The notes under the pieces are model-generated. The model searched no databases and had not been told where the DNA came from. It worked only from the letters and a program-made list of their open reading frames with translations. A stretch of 64,000 bases of DNA from Phytophthora vignae f. sp. vignae. Lineage: Eukaryota > Oomycota > Peronosporomycetes > Peronosporales > Peronosporaceae. Every line of letters starts with the position of its first letter. Within the stretch, counting starts at the first letter, position 1. Shown here one piece after another: positions 23,211 to 33,464 of the stretch. The stretch is taken from the NCBI GenBank assembly GCA_016169955.1, contig JABJUM010000044.1, positions 186,001-250,000 of the forward strand, in the 5' to 3' direction. The position numbers and the translations under genes are program-made.

Positions 23211-24919
23211 TTGTTAGTGGGTACCCAGTTGTATCCTGTCACTTTCTGGATGTCATTCGCACAATTTCAATCAACCTACGACGATCTGCCTTACCAACTA
23301 CCAACTATGGAGTTTCTAAGCCCAAGGCCATCCTCCTCGCAGGCATCGGGGGACACCGAGCCGTTGCCTCCGAGCGAGTCAAGCGACGTGGGCGAGCTGT
23401 TCAACGAAGGAGAGAACGATGTTGGCACAGAAGAGTCGGACTGTGAAGAGCAAGAGACGAACGTAGAAGATGAAGAGACGAAGACAGAGGAAGACGATCG
23501 TGTCAGAACCGGTCCCATCGTCTACAACGGCTTCTACTATGCGAAATATCACGAATCGGACAAATCGACAAACTATCGGTGCAGCTCGCACAAGCGGACC
23601 AAGTGCAAAGCCAAGGTTTACCACCGCGCCGACGGGACGATTATTCAGAAAGGAGAGCACAAGCCCGGCTGCAACCGAGACATCGTAAGGGACACCCCAA
23701 GCGAGCGACCTCCGTCAGCACCAGTTCTCCATGCCGACATCCTGGAGGCGATCGACGTACTTGCGCTGGAGCAGCCAACGCTCAGTCCACAGGAGGTGTG
23801 GGACCACATCCGCAAGAAGTTCTTTCAAAGTCCGGGCAGGATTACAAGCGGTTTATCCGAGCACCAAGTGACAGGCCGGTTCTACCGAACGAAGTTGAAA
23901 AGCTTCGGGAATGATGTGTTTGTTCAAATCAAGACGGACCCGCTGTGCAGCGTGCGTGAAAATCCCAGTCCGAAGTTCTTCCAGTATCACGGCTCGTACT
24001 ACGAGGGCGAGGCTCTGCACCACTTCATCTTGTGGGGGCACCCGGCTTTGTTGGACCGATTGAGGGCTCGGCAAGCTTCGCTTTTCATTGATGGGACATT
24101 CCGCTGTGTTCCCGCGAACTTTTACCAGCTGGTATTGTGATGGTGTACGACGCAATCTCGAATCTGTACATTCCAAGCTGCTACGCGCTGACTACGGGGA
24201 AAACGACCAAGGTGTACGACTACGTCCTGTACCAGACCAATGCGTGTTGCGACTTTGCAATGGACCCAGCATTCATCGCGTGCGACTTCGAACAAGCTCT
24301 CATGAACGCTGTCAAACATCAGTTTCCCCGGGCCAAAGTCATCGGCTGTCTTTTTCACTTCAAGCAAGCTCTGCGCCGAAAGATGCTCAAGCTCGGGATC
24401 ACTGAAAGCGAAGTCGACATTGCAATGGCAGAAGGAGCAGTGGATGAGCTGACTACAATCCGCCAATTTGAAATTGTGCGCTCTGGAATTCGCAACGTGC
24501 AGTGCACTATTCGGGAGGAATGTCAAGACCAAGGCATCGCGTACTCAACGGAAGCTTGGGCCAAGTTCTGGAAATATTTCGTGCGCACCTGGGTTAAAAA
24601 GTACAAGCCCAAAGACTGGAACGTGTACGGCGTGCAAGAGGACATCGTCAATCGGACTAATATTCCATTGGAACGCTACAATCGAACGTTGAACCGCGCT
24701 ATGGGGGTTCCTCACCCGGACATCGGCAAATTTATCGTTGTGTTAGAGGCAGAAGCCCAACGGTACGTCGACGCGTTGTCGGATGTGGCCAACCGTAGGG
24801 TGCGCACACCTCGTCGAGTCTGGCCCAGACTTACTTCAAGTGCAGTGGAGAGGGCCAGAGATAGTCCAAGCGAAACTGATGACTCGGTTTCGGAGGCGTC
24901 GATGTCCTCGGAGTACTAA
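23211..24919 (+). pseudogene. MULE transposase with one frameshift
   Basis: An acidic N-terminus (start probably ATG 23,307, MEFLSPRPSSS) leads into a FLYWCH/WRKY-GCM1-like zinc domain (YYAKYHESDKSTNYRC ... CKAKVYHRADG) and then the DDE core. The motifs are ASLFIDGTF (first Asp), FIACDFEQALMNA (second Asp) and NIPLERYNRTL (Glu). The frame breaks near 24,130-24,136: one base seems lost within FYQLV-IVMVYDAI. The downstream frame is open to 24,919. The same domain order is found in the two MULE copies at 48 and 54 kb, but the sequences are far apart, so this is a different MULE family. Confidence 0.8.
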
Positions 24920-25229
24920 CTCTTGCCACTTGCCCACAGTACATGCACAAGACAACCCCCCCCCCCCCCTGAATAGCTTAAATTGGCATTTGCCTTTCTT
25001 TACAATACATTTGTTTACTTCGAGATCTATGACACTTTTTAATTACTGTAATTGAGTATGGAGTTGATTGTCAGCATTAAATTTGCGATTAAGACACGAA
25101 TGGATAAGATTCAGACATGGTCTAGCAAAACTCAGCACATCACTGGCTCAGTTCAGCATCCGTTTGTTTGAAAATGTTTGGGGAAAATGTCTTTATTGTG
25201 GTTAGAATCGAGTTTCTAATGAAGACAGG

Positions 25230-25760
25230 TTAGAAACCTACATTTCTAATCATAGAAATCGTCAACTGCGCGACCGTCCTTGAAGTAGTGAACATGGACA
25301 ATATGGGGCCGATAATTGACGGGACACCACCCGATGATTCAACGGCCGAAGTCGCGCGACGCGTCGACCGGCGTGTGGGCGGCGTCTGGGCTGGCGGGGG
25401 GCCGTCGGATGGTGGGAGGGGGCCTCGATACTCGTGCAGACGGTCGAGGCGCTTGAGATAGTCGTAGCGGTTACGGTAGGCTTTCTTTTGTTTTGCTAAC
25501 TCCTCGCGTTGCTCAACGTCGTCGCGTGGTCGTTCGCGACCTCCGTCGGAGTCTCCGGCAACTGGACGAGGCGCACGACGCCGCCCTCGGGCAACGTGTC
25601 CACCTTCCAGGACACGACACGTCCGCCGCCGCCGCAAGCGCACATCGCGCGGCTTCCATCAAGCCTACGTCGTGTGCGTGCTACGTCTCCATCTTGACTC
25701 GAAGCTCGACGAGAACTATGGGTGCTTGGCCGTCAACACTCCGCCGTCATTCAGTTTTGC
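25230..25760 (-). pseudogene. possible second MULE-1 gene, degraded
   Basis: Minus-strand frames here look coding in part: one reads VVSWKVDTLPEGGVVRLVQL, another AKQKKAYRNRYDYLKRLDRL with a Pro-rich tail. They are in different frames and have no clear common start. They may be decayed exons of the same gene as the zinc-finger ORF at 25,932-26,117. I do not recognise a family. Confidence 0.25.
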
Positions 25761-25931
25761 CGGGTGGCCGTGAAAGTTTGAGCGGTGATGATAAGTTTTG
25801 CATTGCACGCTTCGAGCGATGTTCAAAAATTTTTGCGGTTTGGTGGCGGGATGCTCCTAAAAACATTTTTACTATGGACATTATGTTGTACAGAAGAATA
25901 AACGTATCGCAATCTAACCATTTTTACCCAA

Positions 25932-26117
25932 TCAAATCACAAGCGTTGCTATGTTAGGGACATCATATTGTCCATAAAGGCGATTTGTTGCTATGGTACC
26001 AAAAGAGCTAACAAACTGCTTGCCACACGCAAACACCTTCTTCCGGTGGCGCTTCATGTTGCCATGAGTGGCGAAGCGCTTCTTGCACTTGGGGCAGGTC
26101 TTGGAGCGGCGAGGCAT
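25932..26117 (-). CDS. small zinc-finger-like ORF inside MULE-1
   Basis: From ATG 26,117 the frame gives 61 residues starting MPRRSKTCPKCKKRF, with CPKC, then NMKRH and a Cys six residues after that His. This resembles a C2H2 finger in which the last His is replaced (CCHC-like). It is transcribed towards the transposase gene, from the other end of the element, as in Mutator elements with two genes. It may be the first exon of a longer gene; no splice sites were confirmed. Confidence 0.4.
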   Translation of the reverse strand: MPRRSKTCPKCKKRFATHGNMKRHRKKVFACGKQFVSSFGTIATNRLYGQYDVPNIATLVI

Positions 26118-26702
26118 TTTCCCAAAATGGGGTTCAGTAAAAATATATATATAAATTTTGAAAATATAACATAAATTCATGGAGGCAACAACACTACGAG
26201 AAGGATCAACTTTTGGATCAAAATTGACCTACGAGTTATAATAATATATACAGAATTAGCCTAATTCGTCGCTTAAAATGTTTATCCATAAGTTGGCCTG
26301 TCTCGGGGTTGATCAAAAAAAAATCTCCCTTCGATTTGGATTCATCGGTCCCATGACGTCACTGTGCACAACCACAAGTACGTGCTGGGTCTTGACTTGA
26401 CTGCGAGAGCGATGCGAGAACGGAGACACTGACATCTTGTCACATGCACACCCTTCACAGGCACCACTTAGAGCCACACCCGAATCAAGATCAGGTACAC
26501 CAGGGACGGCACGACTCACCTCGCGCATCCGGGGCAGCGAACTGCGTCCAAGTCGCGCATGCCACACGGCCGCGTCGACTTGGCTCACTACCGCTGCAGC
26601 GATCTCGACACCATGCGCCTCCTTCAACAATTGGACATCCCATGCATACATGGCGCCGTTCGTTTGCACGCGAGACACCACCTTGCCTTCATACTGGATT
26701 GA

Positions 26703-27008
26703 TCACCCGTCACTATCAAAAAGAACTACCATGCCCTTGGAGGCCAATGAAGGAATTGATAGGAGCTTCCGATCGAGGTTGGGCACGTACAAGACCTTCG
26801 TCATCTTAATCGTGACCCCGTCACTGGCCAGTACTGGAACGGTGCCTACTCCACGAGCCGGCAGTCGATGGCCACTCGCAACACGAACTTCAAGCGGGCC
26901 AGTTAGTTTCGCAAACTCGCCAAACTCGTCACGATCCATTGGCATATGGGAACTGGCGCCACTATCGAGGATCCATGACGAGGACTCCCCGGTCGATACG
27001 GCAAACAC
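26703..27008 (-). pseudogene. Copia-B protease
   Basis: The frame contains WILDSGASSHM, the aspartic protease active site of copia elements, then VRVASGHRLPARGVGTV and KVLYVPNLDRKLLSI, typical of the region between protease and GAG-pre-integrase. It is separated from gag by frame changes and by the hairpin at 27.2 kb. Confidence 0.7.
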
Positions 27009-27201
27009 ATACTCGCTCTGCTCGCCATCTTCACCAGCGCGCGGGCACTGGGCGCGCTTATATCCGTCGTGACAAGTTCTTACCTTCCTCTGGTAGCTTC
27101 ATTAGAATTAGATGGATATGTTGCTCGTACTCCTGCTCTTGAGGCCGCAAATTCGTTTATGAAGGTCCTCGAGGTCGTGGTTGGGCCAGACTCTGCTATA
27201 T

Positions 27202-27283
27202 GACCACGAGTCGATGTGTGTTGAGGTGGATTGAGAGTGAACGACCCGCTGCAATCCACCTCAACACATATCGACTCGTGGTC
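27202..27283. repeat. 32-bp inverted repeat (hairpin)
   Basis: Arms 27,202-27,233 and 27,252-27,283 are complementary over 32 bases with one mismatch, around an 18-base loop. The arm contains CGAGTCGATGTGTGTTGAGG. It lies between the gag and protease pieces of Copia-B and disrupts the reading frame there. Confidence 0.85.
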
Positions 27284-27395
27284 GCTTATACCTATACTCC
27301 TTGCACAGGAAACACCTGTCGTTGAAGGCACCACCACCGGTGCGTCCACTGCGACCTTGTACACTGTTGCGACCACGTGGACGGCCACGCCAATG

Positions 27396-28001
27396 CTACC
27401 GACGGCCATGACGCCCTTGACGGCTATCGGAACGACCACCGCGCCCTTGATCATCGCCAGGCGAGGCATGAAAAGCAGCTTCCTGCTTCTCTCGCTTTTG
27501 GATCGTTTCATACTCTCGGCGGAGCATTTCTTTCACCTCGAGGAATGTCATGTTGCCGTCAGCCTCGATTATCTTCACCATCCCATCATAATCTTGCGGG
27601 AGGCTGCCGAGTAGGATCACGAGACGCTCGTCTTCTGCAACCACGTCACCGACAGCAGAGAGCCGCAAGCACAGCTCATCAAACTGCATCAGGTGTTGCA
27701 TGAGGTCGTCTCTGGTACTCATTTCAAACTCGTGGAGCTGTTTGCGAAGCTGTACACGGTTGTGCAGGTTTTGCTTCACGAAGAAGCCCCGAAGGGTTTC
27801 CTAGGCCTGGATGGCCGATGACGCTTCGCGAACCATCGATTGGTCGGTGGGTCCGAGCAGCTTGACCAGCACAGCCAGCGCCTTGAGGTCCGCGGCTTCC
27901 CATGCTGCTGTGCCTCGCAGCGCGGCTTCCTCGGCTTTCAGCACGATGTGGTTCAGGAGGTCCCTGCGCGCGAGGGTCATCCGAGCGTTGAACTCCCACA
28001 A
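27396..28001 (-). pseudogene. Copia-B gag
   Basis: The N-terminal frame starts at ATG 28,001 (MWEFNARMTLARRDLL). It meets a TAG near 27,801 and continues in the same frame (VQLRKQLHEFEM ... LLGSLPQDYDGMVKII) to 27,396. The helix-rich pattern with LPQDYD is that of copia gag (UBN2-type) proteins. The TAG replaces what is probably a Trp codon. Past 27,396 the frame dissolves, and a zinc knuckle is not clearly readable. Confidence 0.65.
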
Positions 28002-29600
28002 GAAGTAATCTTCGTCGCGGAGGATGAGGCGAGGCGGGTGAACGCCTGACCGCCCAGGTGTATAGTTAGCGCGCCCTGGATGTAGACTCCCGAATGGGGT
28101 GCACCCAGAACATACCCTAGCCGGAAGTGGTACACCTAGATGTACACTCCAACCGGGGTGGCGTGTGTCCTTGTGAACAATCCCTGTGGGTTCTTTTGTC
28201 TTCGTAACCAGGGGTCTTCAACCGTGGACGAGTTATCTTGATACTTGTAGGTCGCTAGGCAGCAGGGCAGAACGTAACCTTCGTGGACGTCGCCTCTGAC
28301 AGCTCTTAGATAACCAAACAATACAAACAGATACAGAGTTATATACAAACACGTATCCCTTCCTTATTCTTTTGGACCGTGAAAGGGTCGGGCACTACTC
28401 CAGTCAACTTCAGCCGGGACTCGAGACACTGGTCAATCTCGGCCGGCTTAGCTCACGCGCACCACCCTCAAGTACTGAGGGAAACTAATACAATCAAGTA
28501 CGTCATACCACACAATAGAAATACTTTCCACCTAGGTCTACTCCAACCAGGTGAGGTAATATGAAATGCGGGGCCTTCCTGTAAGGGACGAGCTCAACCG
28601 CAACTAGGAAATGAAATGGAAGTGGATCAACCTCGGGTTGGTACCCGGTACTAACCCCAACTTGGACTGGACTTTGTTGCGGGAGCTCGACCCAGATGTC
28701 ACAGTTGCTGGGCCCTCACGCGTAGACTTAGTCGGTCCTCCGGGAATGCACGTCCGGCAGGCTGCTCCAACTCACTTGCGCGATCCTTGGCGAAACGAAC
28801 TCTGCTTATCTGTTATCTGTTATCTGTTGTCTCTCTTCTCTGTCTGTCTGGCTATCTTCTGTCGATCTTTACATGCACTCCATCTTGACTTGTCTTCACT
28901 ATGGTCTTGTCGTCGTAATCGTTCGCAGTCCCTCGTAGCATACTTCCAGCAAGTATAATCATCACTGGGTGCGCAAACGAAGTTCAATGTTCCACGGAAT
29001 CCGAACGGATCTTGGTCGGTTGACTTGGTCGGTCGGAAACGTCTTGGACTTTGTATACTGGATCTTCGCATCTGGGATGGTATCTTCGTATCTCCATCCG
29101 GGATCCAGGGTTATCTCCAAGCAGGATCACACTCCACTTGGACTCCACATCCGGGATGTCTTGGACAACTTCATGGTCTTCTGGGTCTTTATTCGATCCG
29201 GTCGGGCTCCTTTTGCATTGTGCAGTGCACCAAGAGCAGGCGGCCTCCAGGCGGAGGCACTTCTACGCTCCCTTGGGCTTTGCCTCTCGTTCGGTACTTG
29301 GTTCCAGCCGGGGTCCACTCTTGGGGACATCTCCATCCGGGGTCACCAAACCTTGTACATTGCCAACGCGAGTCGGGCCAGGATCCGCCTCTCCCATATG
29401 CCACGTGTCGTTGCCTCCCTTTCCCAGATTTAGCCTCTGAGCCAACCAATCACGGGCGCAGCTCGGGGAATCCTGGAAAATCTCCAATTCCATCGTGTCA
29501 AGGACGTCGTTGGGTCCGAGGGGCGTTGGGCTCATAACCACTAGGAGGGTGGAGTCTAGGACACTTGGCTGAGACACTTGAGATGCTTGAGTTGATTTGG
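28002..29600 (-). repeat. probable 5' LTR and leader of Copia-B
   Basis: Non-coding. Just upstream of the Copia-B gag (28,024-28,066, minus strand) the sequence CTATACACCTGG...GGCGTTCACCCGCCTCGCC matches the ends of the blocks at 9.47 and 20.72 kb. Further upstream are words typical of the block: ATCCGGG variants at about 29,090-29,340 and CTGTTATCTGTTATCTGTT near 28,810-28,830. The outer TG border was not found. Confidence 0.4.
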
Positions 29601-30089
29601 AAAGTGAATTGATGTAGGAGGAGCGAACTCTGCTCGTACTTAGCCTAGCTACGAAGTTGTTGATGCCGCAGATTATGCGCGGAGGATACTTTGGCACTGG
29701 GGTCATAAGCAATCACTTCGGCAACCTCCGACTACCAGACCCATCAAGTTGACTTCTACCTAAGCTACGGCATAATACCTGTCTCGAGTCCCATGGGGTC
29801 AGTGGCACTGACTCGGTGCAGTCCAGCGTGCATCTGGCCACAGCCCAGAGCCTGTCACGGGACAAAGCTCAACTGATTGCGGGCAACGTTCAGTGCCTGA
29901 ACTCAGAGGATATGAATTTCGCAGCAATTTACGCGCTCTTGTATGAATACAGCAAGATGCCGACGCTCTTCATCGCGAAATCGACAGCATCTGCGCCAGA
30001 AAAAAAAAAAAACATTACTCGTGCCAAACTGACGTGTTTACTAGTCAGTAGCAAGCCAAGTGTTGTAGCAACCAGGAATAACCAGTTAA
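29601..30089. other. unassigned sequence before the Helitron-like array
   Basis: No gene recognised. A short open frame at 29,816-30,106 has no known motif and runs into the array. A run of 12 A lies at about 30,002-30,013. The block ends in TTAA immediately before the first TCTCTACC terminus. Confidence 0.4.
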
Positions 30090-30374
30090 TCTCTACCATC
30101 TACTAGAGAGATCGGTCCGTCTGTCAGTCCGTGTGTCACGCATGGCGACAAAATTAGGGTGGTCCACATACCAGGTAACCATACATAGACAGCCTTGGAC
30201 GCCGACGGCGGCCCCACCCAAGCTGCCGAGCGCAGCGAAGGCGGCACCCGCGTGCGACCTAGCGGGCCGTAGGGCCGCCCAGCTCTACATCAACTAATAA
30301 CACTGCGAGTAGTGCAGCGAGCCGACGAGGCGAGCGGAACGGGGGCGACCATATTCCCCTCGCCGTGCCGCTAG

Positions 30375-31249
30375 TGTGGTGTCGAGGATTGCCTCAATGA
30401 TCACTGTGAGTGATGGTCTCCTCGTCGCAAGCACCGTCGTGGATGGCTACGTCCCGGAGTTGAAGTTGTGGTCCACTCCACATGTCGGCGGTGGATCGTG
30501 ACGTCGAGGTGTCTCAGGGGTTTCGCACCTAAGTCGCACCTATCTTAGGTTCGCGTACCTACGAGTCTTCGGCGACTCTTCGGCTGCGACTGTTGGTGCT
30601 AGAAGATCCGAAACGGACACGTTTAGACTTAGTATTTGTATTGAACTATAGGAAAGACAAGATAGAACAGATAAGCCCTTTGGGCAACAACACAGAACAG
30701 CTTTTCCTCTCAAGCGACAAGGCCTCGAGCGCACGGTGGACGACCCGTGTCCAAGGTAATCTTGTAGGGAGGGAGATGCCTGTCGGTGAGCGTGCCTACT
30801 AGCATAGTGGTGTGCGTTTACCCCGGCAAGGCCAAGAGAGTAGAGGAAGGACCGTGTATACGAAGGGCGAATTGTCGCCGTGTATTGGGTCGCAGCTTAA
30901 GTGCTCCCCATCGATATCTTACCGTCGGAGAGTTCTCTGACACCCTCGCGTAAGGCCTACCAGAGGCCGGGACCCTTCCTTTGGAGGGACCGTGAGGTTT
31001 GAGCGCGTGTGAGCATTCCAGTCGTCGCTCGTGACTGGAAGTGCTGGGCTTTGCTGGTGGCCTACGGAAACCACGGTGCACAAGGGGAAACGACCAACCC
31101 GAGGAACGGGTGTGAAGCTGGGCCTTTAGGTTCATATTCATTAACCCGACAAGCCTGCTGAGTCATCGCTACTCATCGTGACTCAGTAGGTGTTGTCTTA
31201 AGGGATTGTGCCTACATTTACTAGAAAATCGGCGTGTTCCTACACGACA
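30375..31249 (+). repeat. 5' LTR of gag-only element
   Basis: 875 bp, TG...CA borders, preceded by the CTAG target copy and followed by a tRNA-type primer-binding site. Virtually identical to the 3' LTR. Confidence 0.95.
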
Positions 31250-31352
31250 ACTGGTGCCGCGACCCGGGATTGGCGTGACCTTCTTGCGTGACGTGGTCAA
31301 CAAAGGCGACCAAGCGAACGAGCAAAACAACCAAGTGAAGAAGAAGGAGTGA

Positions 31353-33464
31353 ATGAAGAAGAAGAAGGTGGTGAAGGGATCTCGATCTGCGGTGCCAGAT
31401 ACTCCGATGAAGTCCGGCGGAACGCGTGGCGACGACACGACTGCGGCCCTGATCACGCCGCAGCTCGACCCAATTGCTGAGCGGACCGTCAGCTTTGAAG
31501 AGTCGATTACGGGGTCCGACGCCAAGAATGAAGAAATGAACGAAGACTACGACGACTACCTGGAGGAGAAGGCGCCTGCGCCAGCGGTGGTGACACCCGA
31601 GACCCCGGAAGATGCAGTGATGTCAGCAGGACGCAGCGGGGGTTCACGCTCTCTGTCGCGAAGTCTCGCGAGCGAGACGGACGACGACGTGCGCTCTGTG
31701 ACGCGCAACCTTGCCGACGAGCTGGATGATGTGGATGGCATTGAGCCAGCGTATGATGAATTTGAAGAATTCGAGGACAGCACCGAAGACCTGAGGTCGC
31801 CGGTGCTGAATACTCAAGTGACCGAGCAGACTTCGGGTAACCAGCCGCCACTCAATGGCGACACGCCGGCCGCGAACAAGGTGCTCGGCCGGAGTCTCGA
31901 GGAGATGAGGGCGAGCGAGTGGGGTCAGCTGTTCGAGCCCCGTGTGATTCGCCAGGCTGTGTGGGCCGACCTGAGCCACGAGTTGGCGCGGCCGGTGAAC
32001 GCAGTCACGATTGAGCAAGTCGCGAAGGACACAGTGACGTTCCTGAAGGCGCTGGGCCTCAGAGCCACACTGACGCCGTCGCCGTCAGCCCTCGAGACCT
32101 GGGTGCCAGCCGAAGCCGGCGCCGAACTGTGGAAGTGGAAGAAGAAATTGCGCAACGCCTTTGGGGTGACTACGTTTTCGCTGGGACAGTCGCGGCCGAC
32201 AAGTGCGACTGGCGAAGTTGTCAACCCGGCGCGAGTGCCGCTGCCGAGGACTCCTAGGAAGACTGGTGGCGACAACTCAACTGGCAGTGCAACCGGAGGC
32301 GTGTTTAGTACGTCGGGAGAGCGATCGCCGTATTTCCAGGACTCACACATGGTGACTCCACCGGCGACGACTCGAACCGAACGTCTCTCACGAAGAGATG
32401 AAGACTCCAAGCCAGCTCGGAGCTCTCGATGCAGTACTAGCAGGAGTTCGAGTCGCCGACGTCGATCCAACGACGACGACTCATCCGACGATGACGGTGG
32501 GTTTGTCGGCGACGCTGGGGCGCAAGTGGAGGAGTACCTGCAGCAGATCCGAGACGCGAGCAACTCTGACGAACTCAATGCGACGCCGAGGCTCGAAGTG
32601 GCGATGCACCGTCCGTTGGGACACATCCGGACGTTCTCCGGCCATCGCAACAGGAGCGAGAACTCGATGCAGTGGCTGCGTGCCTTTGCCTACGAGATGA
32701 AGGGGACGAAGTCTTCGCCGAACGAGTGGTGTACGCCCTTCCAGCTGAGCCTCAAGGACGGTGCTCTACACTGGTACCGACAACTACCCAAGAAGACTCA
32801 GCGCACCTGGAGCCTGTTGGGCGAAGCGTTCATCCGATACTATTGCTCGCAGTTCAACCAGTCGGCGGAGACTCGCTATTACTCCGCCAAGCGCAACGAC
32901 AAAGAGCACGTGTGCGATTACCTGAACCGTCTGAACGGTTATGCGAGGAATGCTGGCGTCCAATTTGAGAACGGCGGACGCAAGGCGCGTGATCACGTCC
33001 AGCGCTTTCTCGAGACCTGCGGCGACCGCGAGCTGGAGCGACGCGTCGGCCACCTCCGCATCACTGACATCCACGAGTTGGAGATGATCGTGGAGATGCT
33101 GAAGATCGACGAGAGGAACTCCGGCCGCAGACAATTGCAATCGCGGAACCGAGATACGACGCGGCGACGTGACGATCGACGCATGGACGATTCTTGCAGA
33201 CGCGACGACCGGCGGAATGATGACTCGCGCCGTGGCTATGACGACCGTGACCGACGTGACCGACGCGAACGAAGTTACGAACGCCGACGTGAGGACTCAC
33301 GGAACATGCCGCGCGTGTCGCTAGCCGATGCCTCAATGGACGACCTCCTGGCCGAAATCCAAGGACGAGGTGACCGGAACGCTCGGGGCGAACTCTCAAG
33401 TACGCGTGGGCGAGCCTACGTGGGAACCAGCAGCGCACCTCTCTTGTGGAAGTCTTCTCTATGA
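31353..33464 (+). CDS. retrotransposon gag, 703 aa, intact frame
   Basis: Uninterrupted frame from ATG 31,353 (MKKKKVVKGSRSAVPDTPMK) to the stop at 33,464. The first half is acidic and Ser/Thr-rich (probably disordered). Residues about 405-595 form a retrotransposon gag domain (IRTFSGHRNRSENSMQWL, WYRQLPKKTQRTWSLL, AFIRYYCSQFNQSAETRYY, CDYLNRLNGYARNAGV). The tail is a long Arg/Asp-rich stretch (DDRRMDD, DRDRRDRRERSYERR) that could bind RNA in place of a CCHC knuckle, which is absent. An intact 2.1-kb frame in a pol-less element suggests recent mobility with help from outside, with selection on gag itself possible. Confidence 0.85.
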   Translation: MKKKKVVKGSRSAVPDTPMKSGGTRGDDTTAALITPQLDPIAERTVSFEESITGSDAKNEEMNEDYDDYLEEKAPAPAVVTPETPEDAVMSAGRSGGSRSLSRSLASETDDDVRSVTRNLADELDDVDGIEPAYDEFEEFEDSTEDLRSPVLNTQVTEQTSGNQPPLNGDTPAANKVLGRSLEEMRASEWGQLFEPRVIRQAVWADLSHELARPVNAVTIEQVAKDTVTFLKALGLRATLTPSPSALETWVPAEAGAELWKWKKKLRNAFGVTTFSLGQSRPTSATGEVVNPARVPLPRTPRKTGGDNSTGSATGGVFSTSGERSPYFQDSHMVTPPATTRTERLSRRDEDSKPARSSRCSTSRSSSRRRRSNDDDSSDDDGGFVGDAGAQVEEYLQQIRDASNSDELNATPRLEVAMHRPLGHIRTFSGHRNRSENSMQWLRAFAYEMKGTKSSPNEWCTPFQLSLKDGALHWYRQLPKKTQRTWSLLGEAFIRYYCSQFNQSAETRYYSAKRNDKEHVCDYLNRLNGYARNAGVQFENGGRKARDHVQRFLETCGDRELERRVGHLRITDIHELEMIVEMLKIDERNSGRRQLQSRNRDTTRRRDDRRMDDSCRRDDRRNDDSRRGYDDRDRRDRRERSYERRREDSRNMPRVSLADASMDDLLAEIQGRGDRNARGELSSTRGRAYVGTSSAPLLWKSSL

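Larger units (their letters stand above)
22799..26329 (+). mobile_element. Mutator-like element MULE-1 in Copia-B integrase
   Basis: About 3.5 kb inserted in the copia integrase. The flanks repeat TTCGATTTG (22,790-22,798 and 26,330-26,338), a 9-bp target duplication within a 15-base shared string. The inverted ends are imperfect: left GATATACCTTTTTTTGGATC..., right (reversed) GGGAGATTTTTTTTTGATC..., followed in both by AACCNCGNGACAGGCCAACTT. Multiple GGATCAACTTTT words follow the left end. It encodes a MULE transposase with a frameshift, and a minus-strand ORF with a zinc-finger-like motif at the far end. Confidence 0.8.
22270..26681 (-). pseudogene. Copia-B integrase, split by an insertion
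   Basis: The first part (26,681-26,339) has VWHARLGRSSLPRM and CEGCACDKM (GAG-pre-integrase zinc module) and VHSDVMGPMNP (first catalytic Asp). The second part (22,789-22,270) has ARYVETFIDDFSRYVSVY and SPQQNGLAERMNRT (catalytic Glu). The middle motif reads IGNGGEY where Asp is expected, so the second catalytic Asp appears lost. Removing the Mutator-like element and one copy of the duplicated target joins the two parts in order. The frame changes again at about 22,300. Confidence 0.75.
20727..28001 (-). mobile_element. Copia-B relic interrupted by a Mutator-like element
   Basis: Read from right to left: gag (28,001-27,396), protease (27,008-26,703), GAG-pre-integrase and integrase start (26,681-26,339), a 3.5-kb Mutator-like insertion, the rest of integrase (22,789-22,270), linker (to 21,900) and reverse transcriptase (21,742-20,727). 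RNase H and the 3' LTR are lost. Frameshifts and stops are frequent. The 28.0-29.6 kb region upstream is probably its 5' LTR. Confidence 0.8.
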
